DNA from: Methanomassiliicoccales archaeon
GTDB taxonomy: Archaea > Thermoplasmatota > Thermoplasmata > Methanomassiliicoccales > UBA472
NCBI GenBank assembly: GCA_036504055.1
Contig: DASXVU010000003.1
Location: 30,038-94,037 of the forward strand
Direction of reading: 5' to 3'
DNA: 64,000 nt
Below, one piece after another: positions 43,952 through 52,434 of this stretch. Within the stretch, counting starts at the first letter, position 1. Each line of letters begins with the position of its first letter. The notes below the pieces were generated by a model. It was not told the DNA's origin. It did not search any database and saw only the letters and a list, made by a program, of their open reading frames with translations. The position numbers and the translations under genes were made by a program.

Positions 43952-44777
43952 GCGGCTCTTCCATGCTCCCGGAACGGAAGCCCTGGATATCCAGGGTCAC
44001 GTAGACGAACCCGAGCATCTTGAACTCCTTGACAATCCAGTCCCGGTTATTGAGGACCAGATAGAACTCCGGAGGCGAGACCTCGATCCGGGCGATGTCC
44101 CCATGATGCCGGACCCTCAGCTGGGTGATGCCGAGGTCGCGCAGGAACTCCTCCGCCGCCTCGATCCGGGCCAGTTTCTCGCTAGTGATCTCCGTTCCGA
44201 AAGGTATCCGGGACGCGAGGCAGGCGCTCGACGGTTTGACCGCGGTCGGCAATCCCAGAGACTTCGACAGATACCTTACCTCATCCTTCGTCAGTCCGAC
44301 CTCTGCCAGCGGACTGTGGGTCCCCAACTCCCTGACCGCCCTCAGGCCGGCCCTGGAGCTCCTCAGATCATCGGCGTTGTTGCCGTCGGCCACGGCCAGG
44401 AATCCCTCCTCTTTTGCTATCGACAGGAATTTCGTAAGCAGTTCCTTCTTGCAATGGTAGCACCTTTCGGCGGTGTTCTCCGTGAAAGCGCTGGTGTCCA
44501 ATTCCCTGGTCAGGACCTCGATGTGCCTGGCGCCGAGTCGTTCCGCTAGTTCCACCGCCTCTTCCCTTTCCTTCCTGGGGAACGTCTCCGAGACCCCGAT
44601 CATAGCGACCACCTTATCTTGTCCAAGCGTGTCCAATGCCACCTTGAGCAGCAGGGTGCTGTCCGCCCCGCCGGAAAAGGCCACCGCCAAAGGACCGTAC
44701 GATCTTAGCAAATCATGCAATCTCGACAACTTCTCTTCCGGGGTCACATCCAGTGATGGGGTGAAATTGGTATTCAA
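43923..44777 (-). CDS. larE: ATP-dependent sacrificial sulfur transferase LarE
   Basis: This 284-residue PP-loop protein has AVAFSGGADSTLLLKVAL near residue 30, the ERCYHCKKEL segment (catalytic Cys region) and GNNADDLRSSRAGLRA, as in LarE, which donates sulfur to build the nickel-pincer nucleotide cofactor. The open frame runs to 44924 but overlaps larB; TTG 44777 lies about 25 nt after a TATA-like CCTATATTCCC on the minus strand. GTG 44747 is an alternative. larB is divergent, supporting the assignment; larC was not found here. Confidence 0.88.
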   Translation of the reverse strand: MNTNFTPSLDVTPEEKLSRLHDLLRSYGPLAVAFSGGADSTLLLKVALDTLGQDKVVAMIGVSETFPRKEREEAVELAERLGARHIEVLTRELDTSAFTENTAERCYHCKKELLTKFLSIAKEEGFLAVADGNNADDLRSSRAGLRAVRELGTHSPLAEVGLTKDEVRYLSKSLGLPTAVKPSSACLASRIPFGTEITSEKLARIEAAEEFLRDLGITQLRVRHHGDIARIEVSPPEFYLVLNNRDWIVKEFKMLGFVYVTLDIQGFRSGSMEEPLIHRTAGSS

Positions 44778-44798
44778 ACCTAACGCTGGGGAAAAGGG

Positions 44799-44805
44799 AA
44801 TATAG
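44799..44805. promoter_or_regulatory. Shared TATA box for larE and larB
   Basis: AATATAG is centred about 25 nt from the larE TTG and 28 nt from the larB ATG. An A/G-rich BRE-like GAAAAGGG is on the larB side. A single box may serve divergent leaderless transcripts. Confidence 0.5.
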
Positions 44806-44829
44806 GCATAGAGCGCATCGGGAAAAAAC

Positions 44830-45603
44830 ATGAGCATCCGCGATGTCCTGGAACAGCTGAAGCGGGGGGAGATCGACGAGGAGAGGGCAGAGCAACTGCT
44901 AAAGCTCGATTTCCTGGAACGCATCGGCGAGCATACATGCTTCGATCATGCCAGGGAGGCGCGCCGGGGCATTCCGGAGATCGTCTTCGGGGAGACGAAA
45001 TCGCCGACCATGGTGGCCGATATCGTGAAGCGGGTCATGGCCGACCGGGACGTGATACTTGTCTCTAGGGCATCGCCAGCCCACGTCGATGCGGTCAGGG
45101 GAATTGTCGATCCGAGGATCGTCCGTTACATTGAATCGTCCAGAATGGTCGTTGTTGACAAGAGGAAGGACCCGGTCTTGAACGGCAAGGTAGGCATAAT
45201 CACTGCCGGAAGCTCCGACATCGCCGTCGCCGAGGAGGCCAAGGCGGTAGCCGAGGCCATGGGGTGCCAGGTATTCACCGAGTACGATGTGGGGGTGGCG
45301 GCACTGCACCGGATGCTCGACCCGCTATCCCGAATGCTCGAGAACGGAGTGGATGTCCTGATCGTGTGCGCCGGAATGGAAGGGGCGCTGCCGACCGTCA
45401 TTTGCGGTCTCACCGACGTGCCGGTCATCGGGGTCCCGACATCTGTGGGATACGGTTTCGGAGGGAAGGGGGAAGCGGCCTTGATGGGAATGTTGCAGAC
45501 CTGTTCGCCGGGCTTGGTCGTGGTGAACATCGACAACGGTATCGCCGCCGGCGCCACCGCGGCACTGATCAGCCTCCGAGCTAGAAGGAAAAGCAAAGAT
45601 TAA
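44830..45603 (+). CDS. larB: Pyridinium-3,5-bisthiocarboxylic acid synthase precursor enzyme LarB
   Basis: This 257-residue protein matches LarB, which carboxylates and hydrolyses nicotinic acid adenine dinucleotide as the first step to the nickel-pincer cofactor. Conserved parts are FGETKSPTMVADIVKR, GIITAGSSDIAVAEEA, VLIVCAGMEGALPTV and PTSVGYGFGGKGEAALMGML, the PurE-like core. ATG 44830 fits a leaderless start opposite larE. The lactate racemase target of the cofactor was not seen, so other nickel-pincer enzymes may exist. Confidence 0.93.
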   Translation: MSIRDVLEQLKRGEIDEERAEQLLKLDFLERIGEHTCFDHAREARRGIPEIVFGETKSPTMVADIVKRVMADRDVILVSRASPAHVDAVRGIVDPRIVRYIESSRMVVVDKRKDPVLNGKVGIITAGSSDIAVAEEAKAVAEAMGCQVFTEYDVGVAALHRMLDPLSRMLENGVDVLIVCAGMEGALPTVICGLTDVPVIGVPTSVGYGFGGKGEAALMGMLQTCSPGLVVVNIDNGIAAGATAALISLRARRKSKD

Positions 45604-45637
45604 GTCCTGACGGCTCAGAGAAGGCTGCGGTGAAAGT

Positions 45638-46021
45638 ATGAACCACACCATCGTGCACTTTGAGATACCTGCTGACGACCTGGAAAAGATGATGGGCTTC
45701 TACAAGGCGGTCTTTGACTGGAAGCTCATCGACATGAAAGGGGAGGTCGAATACGTCATGCTCCATACGGTGCCTACCGATGACAACGGTATGCTGAAAG
45801 AACCAGGGGTCAATGGCGGGATGTACAAGAGAACGGAACGCAGTCAGGTTCCGGTCAACTACATCAGTGTCGAATCGGTCGATGAGTATGTTGAGAAGGC
45901 AGTAAAGAACGGTGGCCGGGTGCTTGCCCCGAAGAGTGAGGTCCCCAACATCGGCTTCATTGTCTGGATCGCCGATCCGGAAGGGAACCCACTGGGTTTG
46001 TTGCAACCAGTAAGTAAGTAG
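45638..46021 (+). CDS. VOC-superfamily (glyoxalase-like) protein
   Basis: This 127-residue protein has the vicinal-oxygen-chelate fold pattern: IVHFEIPADDLEKMMGFYKAVFDWKL at the start, a central PVNYISVESVDEYVEKAVKNGG, and PEGNPLGLLQP at the end. The first metal position is His (HFEIP) and the last is the E/N-rich PEGN motif. It starts 34 nt after larB. The substrate is not predictable; many members detoxify small electrophiles or bind antibiotics. Confidence 0.88.
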   Translation: MNHTIVHFEIPADDLEKMMGFYKAVFDWKLIDMKGEVEYVMLHTVPTDDNGMLKEPGVNGGMYKRTERSQVPVNYISVESVDEYVEKAVKNGGRVLAPKSEVPNIGFIVWIADPEGNPLGLLQPVSK

Positions 46022-46130
46022 GCCAGGACCGATCGATGGGGTGCGTGTCCTCAGGAAAGGGCACGATTTCGATCCATCGGACACAAATAATGGACATAGG
46101 CTCATAAATCTGGAACGGTATGCCGTCCGG

Positions 46131-46469
46131 ATGAGAAGAGGATTGGCCTTATTCGGCGGGGCCGCAGGGGCTCTGTTCACGGGGGGATCCGTCTGGGCCT
46201 TCATGGCGGAGCATGTCGAGACGGTATATTATTACGGTATCCCGGTCCAGCAGACGGTCACTGGCTATCCCGATCTGGGAGCGCTGTTCCTGGTGTTCGC
46301 CATCCTCGGTTTCGTTATCATGGTCGTCGGCCTGCTCAGCAAGCCCTACTGCGTGCAGCCTCCCCAGCCGATCCTTCAGAGCCCGACTTACGCCTGCCCG
46401 TATTGTGGCCAGCTGTTCTCCCATGGAACGCTGGTCTGCCCCAAGTGCAACCGCGAGATAAAATGGTGA
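46131..46469 (+). CDS. Two-helix membrane protein with C-terminal zinc ribbon
   Basis: This 112-residue protein has two membrane helices (ALFGGAAGALFTGGSVWAF and ALFLVFAILGFVIMVVGLL) and a cytoplasmic zinc ribbon (CPYCGQLFSHGTLVCPKC). ATG 46131 lies about 27 nt past a TATA-like CTCATAAATC; a longer frame opens at 46041. Function unknown. Similar zinc-ribbon membrane proteins are common in Thermoplasmata, from memory. Confidence 0.75.
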   Translation: MRRGLALFGGAAGALFTGGSVWAFMAEHVETVYYYGIPVQQTVTGYPDLGALFLVFAILGFVIMVVGLLSKPYCVQPPQPILQSPTYACPYCGQLFSHGTLVCPKCNREIKW

Positions 46470-46576
46470 AGGGTGGGCCAATTCTATGATCGTAGTCATC
46501 CAAGAACGTCCCGTCCCTGACCGCCAGGAAGATCTCTCCCATCACTTTTATCATCGGTGAGGGCCCTTTGCCATCA

Positions 46577-47551
46577 ATGACGAGGAGGGAGATGGTCGAT
46601 GGGGAAGGACCGGTAGGTCCGGTGACCATTCGTCCCATGAAGATGGAGGACATTCCTTCAGCGCAGGCCGTTGGTAAGAGCACCTGGTCGAGGGTCGCCT
46701 CTGACGACCTCGGGCGGGAGGTGGAATACCCGACCCGGCCGGCCGCCATCATCCAGGCCGCCATCGAAGAGGAGCCGCTCGGCTGTTTCGTCGCTTTGCT
46801 CGGGGACAAGATAGTGGGGACCGCTTACAGCCATATTTGGGGAACCGTCGGGTGGGTCGGACCGGTCGAGGTGCTGCCCGAACATCAGGGCTCAGGCATC
46901 GGAAGGGCGCTCATGGAGGCGTGCCACGGATACCTGGGATCAAAAGGATGCAAGGTGTTCGGGGTGGAGACGATGAGCGATAACGAGCGGAACAAGAGGT
47001 TCTATGCCGGTCTCGGATACCGTTCGGTCGGTGTCACGGTGTTCGCGGAGAAGAAGCTCCGGCCTGCGGGTTACTTCGTAGCCGGCATCCGGGAACTCAC
47101 CCCCTCCAATCTGGCAGAGAACTGCAATGGGATAAGGATGCTGAGCTCGGCGGTCTACCCAGGCATGGACTGCACATCGGAGTTCCGGATGGTCCTGAGG
47201 CACTCGCTTGGCAAGGCTTTCCTGTTCGTTCATGACGGTGTGACCAAGGGGGTGGCTCTGCTGATGGAAGCTCCCTTGGAAGGTTTGCACATGGTATCGA
47301 TCAGATTACTGCTGACCGATCCGACCATACCTGACCGGGGTGCGGTCATGTCATCGCTCATGGCGGCCTGCGAACAGTCGGCGATATCCTCGGGCAGCGA
47401 TCGGGTCTTTACGTCCAGCAGCATGACCAACGACATATCCCACATTCTTGTAGAGCGGGACTACAAGATCAGCGCGAGCAATGTCCGGTTCATAAAGGGA
47501 GAGGACTATTCGGAGGCCGGCGGCACCAACATAATAGCCTGGGCCGGCTAA
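46577..47551 (+). CDS. GNAT-family acetyltransferase with second C-terminal domain
   Basis: This roughly 324-residue protein has a clear GNAT domain in its first 150 residues: VEVLPEHQGSGIGRALMEACHG for CoA binding and KRFYAGLGYRSVGVTVF. A second, degenerate GNAT-like half follows (FLFVHDGVTKGVALLMEAPL), where the CoA loop is not obvious. ATG 46577 is about 28 nt after a TATA-like CTTTTATCA. TTG 46568 and ATG 46592 are alternatives. Substrate unknown. Confidence 0.82.
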   Translation: MTRREMVDGEGPVGPVTIRPMKMEDIPSAQAVGKSTWSRVASDDLGREVEYPTRPAAIIQAAIEEEPLGCFVALLGDKIVGTAYSHIWGTVGWVGPVEVLPEHQGSGIGRALMEACHGYLGSKGCKVFGVETMSDNERNKRFYAGLGYRSVGVTVFAEKKLRPAGYFVAGIRELTPSNLAENCNGIRMLSSAVYPGMDCTSEFRMVLRHSLGKAFLFVHDGVTKGVALLMEAPLEGLHMVSIRLLLTDPTIPDRGAVMSSLMAACEQSAISSGSDRVFTSSSMTNDISHILVERDYKISASNVRFIKGEDYSEAGGTNIIAWAG

Positions 47552-47607
47552 TATCGTAACCATCTTCTTCGTCCAGGCAAAGCTTAATCGTCCCAGCCTG
47601 ACAATAA

Positions 47608-48036
47608 ATGCTCAAGGTGACAATATTGGTATCTCTGCCTGAAGCGGTGATGAACGCGCTCAACGATCCGACGAGCGTTAAGGTGTTGGCAACGAAAACG
47701 CCCGATGGTGTGGTAAACGCGATACCTCTGGGAAGCATGATGGCCCCGGACCCCAACACCATCGTGTTCGGGGTGGTGTTCATGAAGAAGACCCACATCA
47801 ACATGATGGAGATGCAGAAGAAGGGGGACAAACCCGTCGTCCTGATAGTCTCCGGCAGCAACGCCTACCAGGTGCACGCATCGATCAAGGAATACAAGAC
47901 GTCCGGCCCGGTCCTTGATATGATGAACGAGAAGGTAAAGTCCCGCGGCATCAAGGTCATCGGGGTATGGTACATGGAGCCAGGGACGGTCTACGATCAG
48001 ACCCCCGGACCGAACGTGGGGAAGAAACTGGCGTGA
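47608..48036 (+). CDS. PNPOx-like split-barrel flavin-binding protein
   Basis: This 142-residue protein resembles the pyridoxamine 5'-phosphate oxidase-like split barrel: VKVLATKTPDGVVNAIPLGSM, TIVFGVVFMKKTHINM and KKGDKPVVLIVSGSNAYQVH, the layout that binds FMN or F420 at a dimer interface. Start ATG 47608; a later ATG at 47650 (MNALNDP) is possible. Its reaction is unknown. The 255 nt after it, up to the histidine kinase, hold no gene I can support. Confidence 0.82.
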   Translation: MLKVTILVSLPEAVMNALNDPTSVKVLATKTPDGVVNAIPLGSMMAPDPNTIVFGVVFMKKTHINMMEMQKKGDKPVVLIVSGSNAYQVHASIKEYKTSGPVLDMMNEKVKSRGIKVIGVWYMEPGTVYDQTPGPNVGKKLA

Positions 48037-48291
48037 TCAAGGCTTTGGCCTTAATTCATCTTGGTAACCGGGAATGGGGAAATGACCTTCGCCCTTTCGA
48101 CCGGCTCGGTGCGATCGGTGCATGCCAGTCCATGGTGGTCGAGGGTCAGTCTCTCGTTCGCTCCGATGCGGGCCGGGAGGTCATTTCAGATGATTCACGC
48201 CTTCGCCTGTGGTTTAACGATATTGAATAGTCTATAATAAGAAGGCAATCGTATTACTTATCGAAGCTTCGGGAAATGCGGACTGACCGAC

Positions 48292-49857
48292 ATGGGCACC
48301 TCCATATGCGGTCCGAACTTCGGGGCGGCAGATATGCCTAATAGAATTACGGACGGACCGGACAGAGCGGCGATAGACCGTGCGGGGACCGAAGAGGAAG
48401 ATCTGAGGGAAGCAAGAGACACCCTCGAATCCCTGATCAACTATGCCAATGCCCCGATAATAGTATGGGACCGTAACCTGTTCATCACACGATTCAATCA
48501 TGCGTTCGAACACCTGACCGGATATCTGTCGTCGGAGGTCATCGGGAAGCGATTGGAACTGCTGTTCCCGGATGAGAGCCGGATGCGATCCTTGGTAATG
48601 ATTGATCGGACCAGCGAGGGTGAGCATTGGGACTCTGTTGAGATACCGATCAGGCGGGTGGACGGTGCGATCCGTACGGTGCTGTGGAACTCTGCCGCGC
48701 TGTATTCCCCTAACACATCCCAGATCCAAATGACGATCGCCCAAGGTCAGGACATAACTGAGCGGAAAATGGCCGAGGAAGCGTTGAGGCTCAGCGAGGC
48801 AAGGTACAAAGGCCTTTTCGAGGGTGCTCCCGGACCGGTGAGCCTGCGCCGACTGTTGTTCGATGATAACGGCGAGGTGATGGACCAGGTACTGATCGAC
48901 CTGAATCCAGCTGGCCTCAGGAGGTGGGGTGTGGCCTCATTGGAAGAGATCGCGGGGAGAAAGTTGAGCGAGTTCCTCGGTCAGGAATTGGCCGGCCAGT
49001 ATCTTGTTCAGGTAAGGAGGATGAACGCTCAAGGCAAGACCATCGTCGAAGAGACCCACGACCGTGACGGTCTTGATTATATGACAACGCTCGTCCCACT
49101 GGGAGATGACCATGTGATCGCCACCTCCATGGACATAACCGAACGCAAACGTTCTGAAAGGGCGCTAAAACGTTCAAATGAGGAATTGAAACAATTCGCC
49201 TACGTTGCATCCCATGACCTCCAGGAACCCCTGAGGATGGTGGTCAGCTATCTGTCCCTGCTCCAGAGGAAGTTCTCCGACCAGCTCGATCCCAAGGCAA
49301 TGGAATACATCCACAACGCCGTTTCTGGAGGCGAAAGGATGCGAGCGCTCATTGACGACCTCCTGCAATATTCGAGGGTGGACAGCGGCGGCAAGCATGC
49401 CACCATGGTGGACATGAACGAGGTCGTAGAGAAGGTGCTGTTCGTCCTAAAGGCTTCTCTGGAGGACAACGAGGCTCGCATTCTCGCCGATCCGTTGCCA
49501 TCGCTGCTGGCTGATGAGACCCAGATGGTACAGGTGATGCAGAACCTAATAGGAAACGCGATCAAGTTCCGCGGTCCAGAATCGCCCAGGATACAGATAT
49601 CCGCGACCCCTGGGCAGGGCGAATGGGTCTTTTCCGTGAAGGATAATGGGATAGGTCTGAGCATGGAGTATGCAGATAAGATCTTCCAGGTCTTCCAGAC
49701 GCTCCACACCAGGGATAGGTATCCTGGAACCGGAGTGGGCCTGGCGATCGTCAAGAAGATAATCGAGAAGAGAGGGGGGCGTGTATGGGTGGAGTCGGAG
49801 GAGAACAAAGGCGCCACGTTCTTCTTTTCGGTCCCGATCACACAGATCCCAACCTGA
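48292..49857 (+). CDS. PAS-domain sensor histidine kinase
   Basis: This 521-residue cytoplasmic kinase has two PAS-type regions (about residues 45-165 with NAPIIVWDRNLFITRFNHAF, and 170-290). A HisKA segment follows with the phosphoacceptor in YVASHDLQEPLRMVVSYL near residue 303, then a HATPase_c domain with N box NLIGNAIKF, DNGIGL and GTGVGLAIVKKI. No membrane segment is present, so it senses an internal signal. ATG 48292 is used; ATG 48334 is possible. It converges with a response-regulator gene, its likely partner. Confidence 0.92.
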   Translation: MGTSICGPNFGAADMPNRITDGPDRAAIDRAGTEEEDLREARDTLESLINYANAPIIVWDRNLFITRFNHAFEHLTGYLSSEVIGKRLELLFPDESRMRSLVMIDRTSEGEHWDSVEIPIRRVDGAIRTVLWNSAALYSPNTSQIQMTIAQGQDITERKMAEEALRLSEARYKGLFEGAPGPVSLRRLLFDDNGEVMDQVLIDLNPAGLRRWGVASLEEIAGRKLSEFLGQELAGQYLVQVRRMNAQGKTIVEETHDRDGLDYMTTLVPLGDDHVIATSMDITERKRSERALKRSNEELKQFAYVASHDLQEPLRMVVSYLSLLQRKFSDQLDPKAMEYIHNAVSGGERMRALIDDLLQYSRVDSGGKHATMVDMNEVVEKVLFVLKASLEDNEARILADPLPSLLADETQMVQVMQNLIGNAIKFRGPESPRIQISATPGQGEWVFSVKDNGIGLSMEYADKIFQVFQTLHTRDRYPGTGVGLAIVKKIIEKRGGRVWVESEENKGATFFFSVPITQIPT

Positions 49858-49951
49858 CAGCCTCTGGCCAAGGGCATGGACCATCAGTTGGGTTGGATGG
49901 AACTTATCTTACGATCCATTTCATATTCGAGCGTCGGGACCTTGCGGCTAT

Positions 49952-50812
49952 CTACCCGGTATCGGCCACAGATTGCTCTCCGGGAAAATTGCCCGACATC
50001 GCTTTTTGAACCCGGACCATTTCCTCCAACCTTTTCTGATCGGTGATATCATAGTTCACCCCATACAGGATATCGGAACTGCCGCTTCCATCATCGATCA
50101 TCCCCACTCGGACCACTATATGGCGTACCTCCCCGTCCCTCCTGATGATTCGATGCTCCAACTGGGAATAGCCATCCTCGATTATCTTTGCCTTGCCCAA
50201 TTGAATATGCTCAAGCACTCGTTTAAGATCGTCAGGGTGGACGAATTCTTTGAAATATTTCTCGGGGTTCATTGAATAACCCCCTTCCCTGCTAACATTC
50301 GTCTTGTAAAGATCAAAGAACGCGTCATCGAAAATGAACTGATTTGTCCTCGGATCCAATTCGAAGGTCGCCACCTTGGCCAGTTCCATAGCCATGATCG
50401 CCTGGCGTTTCTTGACCAGAAGTTCAGTTTCCGCTGTCAGCCTGCCGACCGCCTGCTTTATCTTATGCTCCAGCTCGACGAACTGGGCGTTGGGTTCGCC
50501 ACCCTTCTGCAGGTAAAAGGTCACACCCGAGTTGCAGGCCTCGATGACGACCTCCTCCCGCCCCTTGCCAGTGAATAGGATGAATGGTATGGACTTGTCC
50601 AATTCCCTTACCATTTTAAGAAACTGAAGCCCGTCCGTTCCCGGCATTTGATAGTCGGAAACAATTGCATCGTAATGTGATCGGGCGATCATCCCGTTCG
50701 CCTCTGTTACCGAAAGGGCGACATCGACCTTGAGTTCCCTGGTTCTCTCCAAGAATATCTTCCCGATCTCCAATAGGTTTTCCTCATCGTCCACGTAGAT
50801 AACGCGAATCAC
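49952..50812 (-). CDS. Response regulator with receiver and PAS domains
   Basis: This 286-residue protein has a receiver domain in residues 1-120: acidic pocket DDE at the start, phosphoacceptor Asp in IVSDYQMPGTDGL and Lys/Thr positions in ILFTGKG. A helical linker and a PAS domain with PAC-like RRDGEVRHIVVRV follow. There is no DNA-binding domain, so output is probably by protein contact. The start is GTG 50812 with GAGGGGAA upstream. Paired with the convergent histidine kinase. Confidence 0.92.
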   Translation of the reverse strand: MIRVIYVDDEENLLEIGKIFLERTRELKVDVALSVTEANGMIARSHYDAIVSDYQMPGTDGLQFLKMVRELDKSIPFILFTGKGREEVVIEACNSGVTFYLQKGGEPNAQFVELEHKIKQAVGRLTAETELLVKKRQAIMAMELAKVATFELDPRTNQFIFDDAFFDLYKTNVSREGGYSMNPEKYFKEFVHPDDLKRVLEHIQLGKAKIIEDGYSQLEHRIIRRDGEVRHIVVRVGMIDDGSGSSDILYGVNYDITDQKRLEEMVRVQKAMSGNFPGEQSVADTG

Positions 50813-51138
50813 TTCCCCTCACCTTGAGAATTACTGGTATGGGGGAATTAAATACATTGTAGATAATTCTCACTATTTATATCCGGACCTGACATGTTTT
50901 CAAGGTGAGATCGCACGTCTCAACTTATCTTCATTATCTCAGGAAGGAAAAAGGTCAGGTAATCGTCAAATATTGCCCCGTGGTCATGAAACAACATTGG
51001 GAAGCATCGGGTTGCGCATTCAGCTTCCAGCCTCTCTGTCATCTCGAGGAATCCGGCGACCTGGTCCCTTACATCGTATCCATTCGGCGAGCCTGGGAAT
51101 AAGGTAAAATACCCCGTTCCAGCTAGCAATGGAACAGA
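50813..51138. other. 326-nt gap with two weak, opposing small frames
   Basis: A TATA-like CTATTTATATCC at 50873-50884 points right; a GTG at 50905, 26 nt away, opens a 65-codon frame to 51102. On the other strand a 69-codon frame covers 50920-51129. Neither has a ribosome binding site or recognisable motif, and at most one can be real. Minus-strand GTATTTAATTC near 50850 may be the response-regulator promoter. Confidence 0.4.
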
Positions 51139-52434
51139 ATGGCAGCGCCCGGTACGCCGATCGGCCCAAAGGCATTATTCAATTCATTGGCATCGACCAG
51201 CGCAGCCCCTTCCCGGGGAAGCCCGTGCGTCATCTGCAAGGGTTCTAAGAACCTCTGCGGCAAACCCACCTGCGCCCTGATGGTCAAGTTCTATTCCCAG
51301 TCCAAGACTCGAAAGCTCATCAACAGCCTGGACCTGGCTGGCAGTACACCGCCGGGCGTATTCGTCGGTCGGTATGGCTATCCAAAGGTGGACATCGGTC
51401 CCCTGGTACCGCCGGAGATGGGCGACACCTCGATCATGGACACGCCCGAACAATGGATGGGCAAGTCGATCCAGGAGATCGTGGACTTCCGATTCAAACT
51501 GGTACGGGGGAAGTACAGCGTATCGGTGAAGGATTTCCAGAATGGCGGGAAGATAGTTGATTTCACCAGAGAGCTGGGCCTGTCCATCAACTCGGTCGAC
51601 GTGGAGGCGAACTTCGCCAAGCGTCCATCCGGGAAGATAGTGCTGGACGACGAGATACAGCCGTTCGGTCCCTCGGCCCGTCTGGAGAAGCTGAGCATCA
51701 CCAACCCGAAGTACGACCACAAGATAGAGAAAGCCTATTACGACACCGACCTCCTGGCCACCCAGGCAGTCACCGACCTGTACAAGAACGGGGTGATGAT
51801 ATCCCGTCTGCAGAAGGCGTTCAGCGTTGGCGCGTTCGGGCTTGAGAAGAACCGGAAGCTGGTGCCGACCCGGTGGAGCATCACCGCCGTCGACGACATG
51901 ATCGGCAAGGACATGCTCAAGCATACCAAGACGTACCCGCTGATCAACGAGTTCCGCATCTATGACTGGGACCAGCTGGACAACCGCTGGTGCGTCATGT
52001 TCATGCCGACCTCATGGCGTTACGAGCTGATCGAGGCCTGGTACCCGAACACGGTGTGGAACCCGCTGGGCAAGCAGATCGAGATCATCTCGTCACACGA
52101 ATTCTATGAAGGTCGGAAGGACTACGCGGAGATCGGCGGGTGTTATTATGCAGCACGAATGGCCTGCAACGAGGTCCTGATGAAAGAGCGCCGCCAGGCC
52201 GGGGCGGTCATATTCCGCGAGGCGCATCCCGGGTACATCATGCCGGTCGGGGTGTGGAATGTGCGTGAGAACGTTAGGAAAGCGTTGACCATGCCGCCGA
52301 GCAAGTTCAACACTATGAACGAGGCGCTGGCGCATGTGCAGGGAAGAATGGAGATACCGCTATCCAGGTGGATCGCGACCAGTGAAGTGGTGAAGGACTT
52401 CATGAGACAGAGGCGGATCGATGATTACGCGTGA
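51139..52434 (+). CDS. nreA: DNA repair protein NreA
   Basis: This 431-residue protein matches the archaeal Nre family. It has an N-terminal zinc finger CVICKGSKNLCGKPTC, a central GVFVGRYGYPKVDIGPL block and a C-terminal GGCYYAARMACNEVL region. NreA works with the PCNA/UvrABC-related DNA damage response. The last residues, QRRIDDYA, resemble a PCNA-interacting PIP box (Q-x2-I-x2-Y). ATG 51139. It overlaps the radical SAM gene by 14 nt, so their functions may be linked. Confidence 0.93.
   Translation: MAAPGTPIGPKALFNSLASTSAAPSRGSPCVICKGSKNLCGKPTCALMVKFYSQSKTRKLINSLDLAGSTPPGVFVGRYGYPKVDIGPLVPPEMGDTSIMDTPEQWMGKSIQEIVDFRFKLVRGKYSVSVKDFQNGGKIVDFTRELGLSINSVDVEANFAKRPSGKIVLDDEIQPFGPSARLEKLSITNPKYDHKIEKAYYDTDLLATQAVTDLYKNGVMISRLQKAFSVGAFGLEKNRKLVPTRWSITAVDDMIGKDMLKHTKTYPLINEFRIYDWDQLDNRWCVMFMPTSWRYELIEAWYPNTVWNPLGKQIEIISSHEFYEGRKDYAEIGGCYYAARMACNEVLMKERRQAGAVIFREAHPGYIMPVGVWNVRENVRKALTMPPSKFNTMNEALAHVQGRMEIPLSRWIATSEVVKDFMRQRRIDDYA

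Noticed and set aside
47967..48230. Plus-strand 87-codon frame after the PNPOx-like gene
   Set aside because: It begins inside the previous gene in another frame and shows no RBS or motif.
50905..51129. Small opposing frames between the response regulator and nreA
   Set aside because: They exclude each other, lack motifs and RBS; only the spacing of a TATA-like box to GTG 50905 is suggestive.
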